Part shown: one piece after another, positions 1 through 6,370 of the stretch
Numbering within the stretch: the stretch's first letter is position 1
Layout of the letters: every line of letters begins with the position of its first letter
Source of the DNA: CAZGOM01 sp964542875
Lineage (GTDB): Bacteria; Planctomycetota; Phycisphaerae; Phycisphaerales; Phycisphaeraceae
DNA: 11,863 bases
Direction: 5' to 3'
NCBI GenBank assembly: GCA_964542875.1
Contig: CAZIWA010000157.1
Span: 1-11,863 of the forward strand
Notes under the pieces: model-generated
Databases searched by the model: none
The model's input: only the letters and a program-made list of their open reading frames with translations
What the model was told of the DNA's origin: nothing
Program-made: the position numbers and the translations under genes

Positions 1-271
1 TCTGTTCCAGCCACCCCGCCGGTTTGCCGCCAGCCAACCGGCGCTTCATCGCCATCTCACGCAACGCTTTATGCTGCAAAAGGTTCGTGGGCTCTTGCCT
101 CAAACCCATCACAAACATCTCCACGGCATAGTCGTAGTTCCCCGTCTCTGCCAGCGTGTTGGCGTGCTTGAAAAACTTCCCGCCCCCAGGCGACATCCCA
201 CCCGTCGCAACCTTGTTGCCATCCCCAGGCGGCTTGCTTCCATCGCTTAAAGTCTTCAACGCTCCCCCCAT
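1..271 (-). CDS. TPR-like protein (partial, C-terminus beyond window)
   Basis: An open frame runs from an ATG at 271 down to base 1, giving 90 codons with no stop, so the C-terminus lies outside the window. The N-terminus is Gly/Lys/Pro-rich (about residues 10-32). Residues 33-83 (FFKHANTLAETGNYDYAVEM, then FVMGLRQEPTNLLQHKALRE and a basic segment) have the helix-turn-helix spacing of a tetratricopeptide repeat, with the typical A-x-x-G-x-Y-x-x-A pattern and a Pro after helix B. TPR proteins are usually protein-interaction scaffolds; the partner is unknown. The codons are rich in G at third position. The start is uncertain: ATG 271 has GAAG five bases upstream and leaves a 7-nt gap after the prepilin stop. 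An in-frame ATG at 316 would add MRRARITSPGGIEEL and overlap the prepilin gene by 38 nt. It is probably co-transcribed with the prepilin-like gene upstream. I recall similar short TPR proteins in Phycisphaerae, but could not check this. Confidence 0.72.
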   Translation of the reverse strand, partial: MGGALKTLSDGSKPPGDGNKVATGGMSPGGGKFFKHANTLAETGNYDYAVEMFVMGLRQEPTNLLQHKALREMAMKRRLAGGKPAGWLEQ

Positions 272-278
272 CAACTCT

Positions 279-1055
279 TCAATACCACCCGGGCTGGTAA
301 TACGAGCTCGGCGCATCCCCTGGCTTCAAATCCGTCGCCAGGAGGTCCGTCCGCGTATACCGCTTGAGCGATTCACTGTGACCGTCGACAAACAGCTCAT
401 TGAGCGCCTGCCGATGCCCGCGCTCATTGGCCGCACCCACATTCGTGGAGTTTGAAAGCACGGTGAAATATTCGATCTCCGCATATCTCACCGCTTCTCC
501 AGCCAGCACGATCCGGCTGGGCGCATACCGGATCTGCTGCAGCGTCCTGCGGGCCGCCCACGACGACGACGTCGACACCCCCGCGACTGAACTGGTCAAA
601 TCCAGATTGATCCCGTAATACCCGGAGTTGTACGTCGGCGAAGGTTCACGCCGGAAATTCGCTTCCGGGCAAATCCACCCCGGCACCTTGCGATCCACCC
701 GAACCGCGGAATCCGACCGGTCACCCAGCTTCCCATCCATGGAGTTGCCGGTGCTCTCATCCACCTGTGAAACGCCGCTCCAACCCATGTAAGGCGAAAG
801 CCGGATCATCCACGACGCGCTGAATCGCCGGGCAAACGGAAACGCCGTGTCCTTCTGATCCGAACAGTAAGTGAATATCGCCACCGACTGCTGCCTCACC
901 TGCGAAAGGCAAACCACTTTCCGGGCGTTGGCCCGTGCCTCGCTGATCGCCGGCAAAAGCATGGCCAGCAGCATCCCCACGATGGCGATCACCACCAGCA
1001 GCTCAACGAGTGAAAAACCACGAACTGACTTCTCCAAATGGATCCGATTCTGCAT
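279..1055 (-). CDS. prepilin-like protein with N-terminal methylation motif
   Basis: 258 aa. A short basic leader ends in R12-G13, followed by F14-S-L-V-E18 and about 20 hydrophobic residues (LLVVIAIVGMLLAMLLPAI). This is the type IV pilin/type II secretion pseudopilin signature: cleavage after G13 and methylation of F14 by prepilin peptidase, with Glu at +5. Near the C-terminus, H214, nine residues, then D224-G225-H gives the 'H-X9-DG' pattern of the large planctomycete pilin-like family (DUF1559-like). The mature protein should be anchored in the inner membrane and assembled into, or secreted by, a pseudopilus-type machine; the specific role of this family is not established. The ATG at 1055 is supported by GAGG eight bases upstream. 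No pilus assembly ATPase or secretin lies nearby, so it is an orphan pseudopilin. The TPR-like gene follows directly downstream on the same strand. Confidence 0.93.
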   Translation of the reverse strand: MQNRIHLEKSVRGFSLVELLVVIAIVGMLLAMLLPAISEARANARKVVCLSQVRQQSVAIFTYCSDQKDTAFPFARRFSASWMIRLSPYMGWSGVSQVDESTGNSMDGKLGDRSDSAVRVDRKVPGWICPEANFRREPSPTYNSGYYGINLDLTSSVAGVSTSSSWAARRTLQQIRYAPSRIVLAGEAVRYAEIEYFTVLSNSTNVGAANERGHRQALNELFVDGHSESLKRYTRTDLLATDLKPGDAPSSYYQPGWY

Positions 1056-1092
1056 TTACATCGCCTCGATATGGGGGAACCTGAACAATATC

Positions 1093-1104
1093 TAACCTAG
1101 GTTA
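1093..1104. promoter_or_regulatory. 12-bp perfect palindrome upstream of prepilin-like gene
   Basis: TAACCTAGGTTA reads identically on both strands and lies 37 bp upstream of the prepilin-like ATG, in the 145-bp divergent region shared with the small membrane protein gene. An 8-bp palindrome CTGTACAG (1105-1112) abuts it. The position suits an operator, but no clear -35/-10 pair was assigned. A second AAC-N4-GTT palindrome lies upstream of the other prepilin-like gene (9734-9745). Confidence 0.35.
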
Positions 1105-1200
1105 CTGTACAGCCGGGTTCCGCCTTTGAACAGTCCCATCCAAAGCCCAAACCCATCGAAAACCCAAAACCCGCGCCCGTTGCTGTTAGGATATCTCCTT

Positions 1201-1605
1201 GTGAATCTAAAAACCCCAAATAATCCCGACTCCCCCCCGGACCAGCGCGCCCGCACCGCCATGCCCTGGCTGGACCCCAGCCCCTCTCCTGAATCCGACG
1301 CTCAGGACCCCCAGCCCATCCACGCGGCCCAGTCCGCCCCCACCCCGCAAGACCCGGACGCCGTCGACCTTCCCCCCGGCGTCGTCCTTCCTGAAGAAAA
1401 GACCTATCGGCTCAATCAGATCAAAGCCCAGGTCGTCAGCTTCGCCGCCATGACCCTCTTTGCTCTCCTTTGGGCGCTCTTTGTCATCCCTCACCAGCCC
1501 CAGGTGGGCATCACCTGCGTCGCCATCATGGGCGCCGGTGTCCTTCTGGCCCTCGTCAGGCTCCACTTCGCCCGCAAATCACTGGCGGCCTCTTCAAAAC
1601 CGTAA
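1201..1605 (+). CDS. small two-helix membrane protein of unknown function
   Basis: 134 aa from the GTG at 1201. Residues 1-65 are Pro/Asp/Gln-rich and probably disordered. Residues 77-97 (VVSFAAMTLFALLWALFVI region) and about 102-120 (VGITCVAIMGAGVLLALVRL) are hydrophobic and should form two transmembrane helices joined by a very short loop, followed by a basic tail (HFARKS) that suggests a cytoplasmic C-terminus. No family is recognised. GTG 1201 was chosen because TAGGAT lies at 1187-1192, about nine bases upstream. The frame is open back to a TTG at 1126, but that segment has no ribosome binding site. ATG 1261 is a third option and would remove only part of the disordered region. The stop is 24 nt before tatD, so the two may share a transcript. 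Confidence 0.68.
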   Translation: MNLKTPNNPDSPPDQRARTAMPWLDPSPSPESDAQDPQPIHAAQSAPTPQDPDAVDLPPGVVLPEEKTYRLNQIKAQVVSFAAMTLFALLWALFVIPHQPQVGITCVAIMGAGVLLALVRLHFARKSLAASSKP

Positions 1606-1629
1606 TTCGCCCATCCCTCAAAAACATCC

Positions 1630-2409
1630 ATGATCGACACCCACTGCCACCTGACCTACGACCAGCTCTCTTCCCAGATTGATGATGTCCTCGCCCGCGC
1701 CAGGTCCGCAGGCGTCGACCGCATGATCACCATCGGCACTTCCCCGGGGGATGCGCAAAAGTCCATCGCCTTCGCCAACCGCTATCCCGGCGTCTACGCC
1801 GCCGCCGGCGTCCACCCCCACTACAGCGCCGCCCACCAGGATGCCGGCTTGCTCAAAGACCAGCTCCGCGCCCTCCTTGCGGCGCCCCGGGTCGTCGCCA
1901 TCGGGGAAATGGGCCTCGACCGCCACTATTCCGACCCCACGCTCGACATCCAGAAAGTCACCTTCGCCATCCAGCTTGAGCTCGCCAGGGAGCTCGACAA
2001 AAGCGTCATCATCCATTCACGTGAGTCCATCCACGACACCATCCCCATGATCAGGGATTCCGGTATCGCCGGCGACCGCTTCGTCTTCCACTGCTTCACC
2101 GGCACCGATTCCGAGCTCGACGCCATTCTCGCCATCGGCGCATACGTCAGCTTCACCGGCGTCGTCACCTTCAAAAACTCCGACGCCCTCACCGCCAGCG
2201 CCTGCCGCGTCCCCCTCGACAAAATCATGATCGAAACCGACGCCCCCTACCTCACCCCCGCGCCCTACCGCAAGGTGAAAACCAACGAACCCTCCTACCT
2301 CCCGCACACCGCGGCCCACCTGGCCAAGGCCCGCAGCATCGACTACCCCACATTCCTCAAAACCGTCGACGCCAACGCCGACAAATTCTTCCGCCTCCCC
2401 CCCGCCTGA
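1630..2409 (+). CDS. tatD: TatD-family metal-dependent hydrolase (DNase)
   Basis: 259 aa, the usual length for the family. It shows all the metal-site elements of the TatD amidohydrolase-like barrel in order: H5-x-H7 at the start (MIDTHCHL), E93 in IGEMGLD, H129 in IIHSR, H154 in FHCFTG, and D204 in ETDAPYL. Family members are cytoplasmic 3'-5' exonucleases/DNases active on DNA and RNA and linked to DNA repair; despite the name they are not part of Tat protein export. The ATG at 1630 places the first His box exactly at the N-terminus, which fixes the start, although no Shine-Dalgarno sequence is visible upstream (the leader is C/A-rich). It follows the small membrane protein gene by 24 nt and precedes rph by 53 nt. 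The exact paralogue (TatD, YcfH or YjjV) cannot be distinguished from sequence alone. Confidence 0.93.
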   Translation: MIDTHCHLTYDQLSSQIDDVLARARSAGVDRMITIGTSPGDAQKSIAFANRYPGVYAAAGVHPHYSAAHQDAGLLKDQLRALLAAPRVVAIGEMGLDRHYSDPTLDIQKVTFAIQLELARELDKSVIIHSRESIHDTIPMIRDSGIAGDRFVFHCFTGTDSELDAILAIGAYVSFTGVVTFKNSDALTASACRVPLDKIMIETDAPYLTPAPYRKVKTNEPSYLPHTAAHLAKARSIDYPTFLKTVDANADKFFRLPPA

Positions 2410-2430
2410 CCCTCTCCCTCCGTTCTGACC

Positions 2431-2458
2431 AGACCCTAGACCCTAGACCCCAGACCCT
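2431..2458 (+). repeat. heptanucleotide tandem repeat (AGACCCT x4)
   Basis: Four head-to-tail 7-bp units: AGACCCT, AGACCCT, AGACCCC, AGACCCT. The array ends four bases (AAAA) before the rph ATG and so fills most of the 53-bp tatD-rph gap and the place where a ribosome binding site would be. The word CCCCAGACCCT recurs upstream of atpD (ending at 7859). Confidence 0.85.
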
Positions 2459-2462
2459 AAAA

Positions 2463-3167
2463 ATGCGCAAACCCGACCAGCTCCGTCCCACCACCATCAC
2501 CCCCTTCATCACCGCCGCAGCCGGCAGCGTCATCATCACCCAGGGTGATACCAAGGTCCTCTGCACCGCCAGCATTGAAAAGGAAGTGCCCAAGTGGCTC
2601 CTGCCGGATCCCAAGAAGCCCGAAGTCAAACCCAAGGGCTGGGTCACCGCCGAGTACACCATGCACCCCGCTTCCACCCCTGACCGCAAAAAACGCGGCC
2701 CCGACGGCCGCGCCACCGAAATCCAGCGCCTCATCGGCCGCGCACTCCGCGCCGCCGTCGACCTCGAAAAAATGCCCTCCGTCATGATCACCGTCGATTG
2801 CGACGTCCTCCTCGCCGACGGCGGCACCCGCACCGCCTCCATCACAGGCGGCTACGTCGCACTCGCCATCGCCATCAAACACGCCATGGCCAAAGGCCTC
2901 ATCGCCAAAAACCCCATCATCAGCCCCGTCGCCGCCATCTCCGTCGGCATCATCGACGGCAAACCCATCCTCGACCTGGATTACCCCCTGGATGTCCGCG
3001 CCGAAGTCGACATGAACGTCGTCATGAACGCCAAAGGTCAGTTCATCGAAGTCCAGGGCACCGGCGAACACGGCACCTTCTCAAAAACCCAGCTCGATGC
3101 ACTCCTGGCCCTCGCCGCCAAAGGCATCAAAAAACTCCAATCCGTCCAAAACAAGGCCATCGCCTGA
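2463..3167 (+). CDS. rph: ribonuclease PH
   Basis: 234 aa. A phosphorolytic 3'-5' exoribonuclease that trims tRNA 3' ends and releases nucleoside diphosphates; the family forms cytoplasmic hexamers. Diagnostic stretches in order: PDQLRP near the N-terminus, GDTKVLCTASIE, GWVTAEYTM, GRATEIQRLIGRALRA (about 82-97), ITVDCDVLLADGGTRTASITGGYVA (phosphate-binding GGTRT at 120-124, R123), and D177-V-R-A-E-V-D183-M-N. The D177/D183 spacing matches the catalytic Asp pair of the family. Oddities: the N-terminus begins MRKPDQLRP and lacks the usual DGR segment before PDQLRP. The loop between AEYTM and GRATEIQ is a few residues shorter than usual and lacks the LPR motif (it reads MHPAS). The usual DSAAE is DVRAE. 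No Shine-Dalgarno sequence is present, because a heptamer repeat occupies the leader. Probably transcribed with tatD. The family call is secure. Confidence 0.95.
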   Translation: MRKPDQLRPTTITPFITAAAGSVIITQGDTKVLCTASIEKEVPKWLLPDPKKPEVKPKGWVTAEYTMHPASTPDRKKRGPDGRATEIQRLIGRALRAAVDLEKMPSVMITVDCDVLLADGGTRTASITGGYVALAIAIKHAMAKGLIAKNPIISPVAAISVGIIDGKPILDLDYPLDVRAEVDMNVVMNAKGQFIEVQGTGEHGTFSKTQLDALLALAAKGIKKLQSVQNKAIA

Positions 3168-3287
3168 ACCACAGGCCCAAATGACATAAACTATTGCATT
3201 CCGCAACAAACCCCAGCGCACCCAAGGGCCCACACCACGTATGAACTATGACCCATGAACGGCCAAACACCCCCCGCCTCCCTCCGC

Positions 3288-3318
3288 CCAATTCATAAAT
3301 CATAATTCATAAATTTCA
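3288..3318 (+). repeat. AT-rich intergenic repeat (AATTCATAA words) before lptF
   Basis: AATTCATAA occurs twice within 31 bp, separated by ATCAT, immediately upstream of lptF (ATG 3330) and embedded in otherwise C-rich intergenic DNA. A related element with CCAATTCATAA and ATAATTCGTAA lies at 9664-9685 upstream of the second prepilin-like gene. It may be an AT-rich promoter-type element or a dispersed intergenic word. The rest of 3168-3287 shows no gene and no strong hairpin. Confidence 0.5.
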
Positions 3319-3329
3319 ACTTCTTCCCC

Positions 3330-5009
3330 ATGCCCTGGACGCTTTACCGATACATCCTCTTTGATCTCCTCAAGCTCCTCGTGCTGAGCCTCACCGTGCT
3401 CGTGGTGCTCACGTCCGCGGCTGTTGCCATCAAGCCATTAAGTGAAGGCCTTCTCACCGTTTCGGCATTTCTCAGCTTCATCTTCTACACCATCCCCTCG
3501 ATGGTCACCTTCACGCTCCCCTTTGCCGCCGCCTTCGCCGGGTGCCTGGTCTACCTGCGCATGGTGAACTCAAACGAGGTCCTCGCCTGCCGCGCCTCGG
3601 GCATGAGTTACCCTAAAATCCTCGGCCCCGCCGCCATCCTTGGCATCCTCATGGCCTTCACCCTGCTGTGGCTCAACCACTGGGTCATCCCCAAGTCCCT
3701 GGCCCTGGCCCAGCGTCAGTTGGAGCAGGACGTCCCCAAAATGCTCGTCTCCAAGGTCAAAAACGGCCAACCCATGGAAATCCGCCGCGGCAAGCTCGAC
3801 GCCATTCTCCACGCCGATTCCGCCGACGACTCTCAGGCCCCACCCATCATTCCCGGCGCCGCCAACCAGCCCAACCGGATGATCCTCCTTAAAGGCGTCG
3901 CCCTCGTCGTCAACAACCCGGAAACCAAGCGCGTCCGCTTCTACGGCACCGCCGAGCAGGCCGACATCCTCACCTTCCAGGTCGACAAGCAGACCTGGGC
4001 CACCCTCCAGCTCAAAAACCCCAGCTACTACAACGCCGAAAAAGAAGAATACGCCGCTGTCGAGGAACCCCTCCTCCAGCCGTTCATGATTCGCCAGCCC
4101 ATCGCCAACCGGTTTGAACCCCTGAGCTACAACGACCTCCAGGCCCTGCGCGCCCATCCCGAGTCCTACCCCGAGATCAACTCCGACGTCAAAACCGCCA
4201 AGACCAACTCTGCCAAACCCTTTTTCCCGCTGGAGCTCACCCGCCTCACCGCCCAGGCGCTGGAGCAGTCCCAGGGCAAGGGCGCCTGGCTCGTCTCCCC
4301 GGTCGACGGCCAGCGCTACCGGCTTCGCGGCAAAGTCACCAGCATCAAGGGCAATGAGCTCACCGTCGTCGGCCTCCCCGGCGACGAAGCCTACATTGAA
4401 GTCTGGGACTCCAAGCAGGAACGCCGCCGCTACAAAGCCAAAACCATCAAGCTCCAGGCACAGTCCGACGACCTTGATCTTGAACCCTACTTCAACATCA
4501 CCCTCATCGATACCACGCTGGCCAACCTCACCACCAACCAGGGCAGCAAGCGCACGGAGATGAAGCTCCCCCGCGCCACCGCCGTCGAGCCCATCGCCCA
4601 GAAACTCCTGGATCTCCCCGGCCCCCAGCTCGCCGAAAAACTCAAAGCGGCAAACCCCAAAGGTTCTCCCCTCCACGCCCGCGCTGGCGACATCGACTTC
4701 GCCATCCAACGCGTCGTGCGCAAAGTCACTGCCGAAATGAACCGCCGCGCCGCCACCTCCGTCATCAGTTGCATCATCATGGTCGGCGCCTGCGTCCTGG
4801 CCATCCGCATGCAGCGGCGGCGGCCTCTCGAAGTCTATTTCTGGATCTTCCTCACCACCACCCTCACCGTCATCCTCGTCCAGACCGGCACCAACCTCGT
4901 CGGCGACCCCGACTCCTCCCTGCTCTTTGGCCAGATCATCCTCTGGTCCGGCACCGCCATCACCACCCTCGCCACTTTCATCCTTTACCGGGGTCTGGCC
5001 AAAACCTGA
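3330..5009 (+). CDS. lptF: LPS export permease, LptF/LptG (YjgP/YjgQ) family, with enlarged periplasmic region
   Basis: 559 aa. One of two inner-membrane permease subunits that, with the LptB ATPase, extract lipopolysaccharide from the inner membrane and pass it to the LptC/LptA bridge. Three N-terminal transmembrane segments (about 12-33, 45-72, 97-120) and three C-terminal ones (about 474-493, 503-522, 533-553) flank a periplasmic region. The cytoplasmic loop NSNEVLACRASGMSYPKIL (about 81-98) is the conserved E-x-x-A-x-R-A-S-G coupling segment of the family, and EMNRRAATSVIS before TM4 is the second conserved spot. The periplasmic part is about 350 residues, roughly twice that of the E. coli proteins (about 360 aa in total), so an extra domain or long insertions in the jellyroll are likely. 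No Shine-Dalgarno sequence precedes the ATG; the start is fixed by TM1. It is followed after 3 nt by the partner gene. F was assigned by gene order, not by a decisive motif. Confidence 0.87.
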   Translation: MPWTLYRYILFDLLKLLVLSLTVLVVLTSAAVAIKPLSEGLLTVSAFLSFIFYTIPSMVTFTLPFAAAFAGCLVYLRMVNSNEVLACRASGMSYPKILGPAAILGILMAFTLLWLNHWVIPKSLALAQRQLEQDVPKMLVSKVKNGQPMEIRRGKLDAILHADSADDSQAPPIIPGAANQPNRMILLKGVALVVNNPETKRVRFYGTAEQADILTFQVDKQTWATLQLKNPSYYNAEKEEYAAVEEPLLQPFMIRQPIANRFEPLSYNDLQALRAHPESYPEINSDVKTAKTNSAKPFFPLELTRLTAQALEQSQGKGAWLVSPVDGQRYRLRGKVTSIKGNELTVVGLPGDEAYIEVWDSKQERRRYKAKTIKLQAQSDDLDLEPYFNITLIDTTLANLTTNQGSKRTEMKLPRATAVEPIAQKLLDLPGPQLAEKLKAANPKGSPLHARAGDIDFAIQRVVRKVTAEMNRRAATSVISCIIMVGACVLAIRMQRRRPLEVYFWIFLTTTLTVILVQTGTNLVGDPDSSLLFGQIILWSGTAITTLATFILYRGLAKT

Positions 5010-5012
5010 ACC

Positions 5013-6104
5013 ATGCGCACCCTCGACCGGTACATCCTCAGGCACTTCCTCTTTAACTTCGCCATCCTCGCGGCGATCTTCTCCGTCCTTTTCCTCCTCG
5101 TCAGCCTCGTCGTCGACCTTGACGAATACGTCATGCGCGGCAAAACCTTCGCCCCCTCCCTCTGGGATAACCTCCTCCTTGGCACCGTCTGGGCCGCCTT
5201 GGATTACAACCTCCCCATCCTCACCCTCCTCTTTGTCTACTTCGTCGGCCTCCTCTGCGTCGCCGCCATGGGCTTCACCTTCACCCAGCTCTACAGGAAG
5301 CGCGAACTCCTCGCCATGATCGCAGGCGGCATCAGCCTCTACCGCGTCGCCCTCCCCGTCGTCGCCGCCTCCTTCGTCATCAACCTCTGCGCCCTCCCCG
5401 TGCAGGAATACATGCTCCCCAAGCTCGCGCCCATGCTCCTCCGCAGCCGCGGCGCAGACCCCTCCCACGTCGAACGCGTCCCCGTCAGCTTCATCTCCGA
5501 CGAACAGGGCAACCTCTTCGCCGCCACCAACTTCTCCTACGCCACCGGCACCCTCACCGACCTGGTCGTCATGGTTCGCGATAAATCCGGCATGGCCCTC
5601 TCCAGCGTCCAGGCCAGCCAGGCCGTCTGGGACAAAACCCGCAAGCACTGGGTCTTGAAGGACGGCGTCTTCCGCTTCCAGAAAGACGGCGAACTCCGCT
5701 CCAAATCCCTGGAAAGCTTCCCCTCAAACCTCTCCCCCACCGTCCTCATCGCCCGCCAGAACCCCTTCTTCCTCCGGCTCATGAGCCTTCAGGAAATGCT
5801 CACCCTCACCGGCAACAAGAGCATCGACACCCGCCAGGTCATCCTCGTCATACACGGGCGCTTTAGCCTCATCGCCGTCAACCTTCTAGTTCTCCTCATC
5901 GGCCTCCCCTTCTTCCTCCTGCGCGAGCCCGCCAACCTCATGGTCCAGGGCCTCATGGCCTCCGCCACCTGCATCGGCGTCTGGGGCACCGGTGTCATGC
6001 TCATCCAGTCCCCCATCGCCGGCAACCCCATCGCCGCCGCCTGGCTCCCCATCGTCCTCCTCCTCCCCGTCGCCACCTGGATGCTCACCCGCATCCGCTC
6101 ATAA
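5013..6104 (+). CDS. lptG: LPS export permease, LptF/LptG family (second subunit)
   Basis: 363 aa, the normal length for LptF/LptG. The topology is that of the family: TM1 about 12-34, TM2 63-89, TM3 110-130, a periplasmic domain of about 150 residues (131-280), then TM4 283-303, TM5 313-332 and TM6 340-358. Conserved features are YRKRELLAMIAGGISLYRV (about 94-111; E98 and the A-x-x-G-I-S segment contacting the ATPase), SLQEM (258-262) before the C-terminal helices, and HGRFSLIAVNLLVLLIGLPF (281-300). It starts 3 nt after the lptF-like stop with no Shine-Dalgarno sequence, which suggests translational coupling and equal production of the two subunits. The stop codon lies in the loop of a small hairpin. 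lptB, lptC and lptA are not in the window. The assignment as G rather than F rests on position. Confidence 0.88.
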   Translation: MRTLDRYILRHFLFNFAILAAIFSVLFLLVSLVVDLDEYVMRGKTFAPSLWDNLLLGTVWAALDYNLPILTLLFVYFVGLLCVAAMGFTFTQLYRKRELLAMIAGGISLYRVALPVVAASFVINLCALPVQEYMLPKLAPMLLRSRGADPSHVERVPVSFISDEQGNLFAATNFSYATGTLTDLVVMVRDKSGMALSSVQASQAVWDKTRKHWVLKDGVFRFQKDGELRSKSLESFPSNLSPTVLIARQNPFFLRLMSLQEMLTLTGNKSIDTRQVILVIHGRFSLIAVNLLVLLIGLPFFLLREPANLMVQGLMASATCIGVWGTGVMLIQSPIAGNPIAAAWLPIVLLLPVATWMLTRIRS

Positions 6105-6110
6105 GAGCGG
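6095..6110 (+). other. hairpin enclosing the lptG stop codon
   Basis: CCGCTC (6095-6100) and GAGCGG (6105-6110) form a perfect 6-bp stem with the loop ATAA, whose last three bases are the lptG TAA stop. No T-run follows (CAGGTTCTCG), so it is not a standard intrinsic terminator. It could protect the mRNA 3' end. Confidence 0.5.
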
Positions 6111-6121
6111 CAGGTTCTCGT

Positions 6122-6180
6122 AGGGTAGCGCCGAGTCCCCGAGGCCCGCCACGCCCCACGCCCTTCAAACCCACAAACCA
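6122..6180 (+). repeat. dispersed intergenic repeat, copy A
   Basis: A 34-bp block (6122-6155) matches 9565-9598 at 29 of 34 positions by hand alignment, with the shared core GCGCCGAGTCC-N-CGAGGC followed by CCACGCC. Both copies continue into C-rich DNA ending in CACAAACCA (6172-6180 here). Each lies in the same orientation downstream of a plus-strand gene, this one 17 bp after lptG. Confidence 0.7.
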
Positions 6181-6291
6181 CATCAACGCCCCATCTCCCC
6201 ACCGGAATCTCTCCTCCTCTGCGAGAGCCTGGTCCCCTTTCCCGTTGCCCCCCGCTCCCTGCACTGCACGCCCCCATCCACCAAAACCAAG

Positions 6292-6364
6292 CATGTAAAT
6301 CCTGCTCAATCTTGTTAATCGTGTTAAAAATCTGCCCCCTCTTCTCCTGAATCCTCTTAATCCC
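6292..6364 (-). repeat. degenerate short-period repeat (ACAAGATT-type units)
   Basis: Read on the minus strand, the region contains spaced variants of one word: GATTAAGAGGATT, then after a G/A-rich gap AACACGATT, AACAAGATT, GAGCAGGATT and TACATG, with about 9-10 bp periodicity. It fills most of the space between the lptG 3' region and the stop of the convergent AI-2E permease (6371). I recall similar 'GATTAACAGGATT' runs between genes in several Gram-negative phyla, but the match is from memory. No protein is encoded. Confidence 0.5.
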
Positions 6365-6370
6365 CCCTCC

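Noticed and set aside
1126..1200. TTG start extending the small membrane protein by 25 residues
   Set aside because: No ribosome binding site and Pro/Asn/Gln-rich filler sequence; GTG 1201 has a better upstream motif.
1207..1566. 119-codon minus-strand frame opposite the small membrane protein
   Set aside because: Gly/Asp-rich with no hydrophobic or domain pattern, while the plus-strand frame has two clear transmembrane helices and a ribosome binding site.
3178..3287. Possible RNA gene or terminator after rph (TTGC-ATTCC-GCAA)
   Set aside because: The stem is only 4 bp with no T-run, and no cloverleaf or other RNA fold is evident.
3570..5648. 692-codon open frame on the minus strand opposite lptF and lptG
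   Set aside because: Its codon first positions fall on the third positions of the sense genes, which are almost always C or G. Antisense codons therefore begin with G or C and stop codons (which begin with T) are avoided. The product is a Gly/Asp/Glu/Val-rich string with no domain, and the sense genes are clear.
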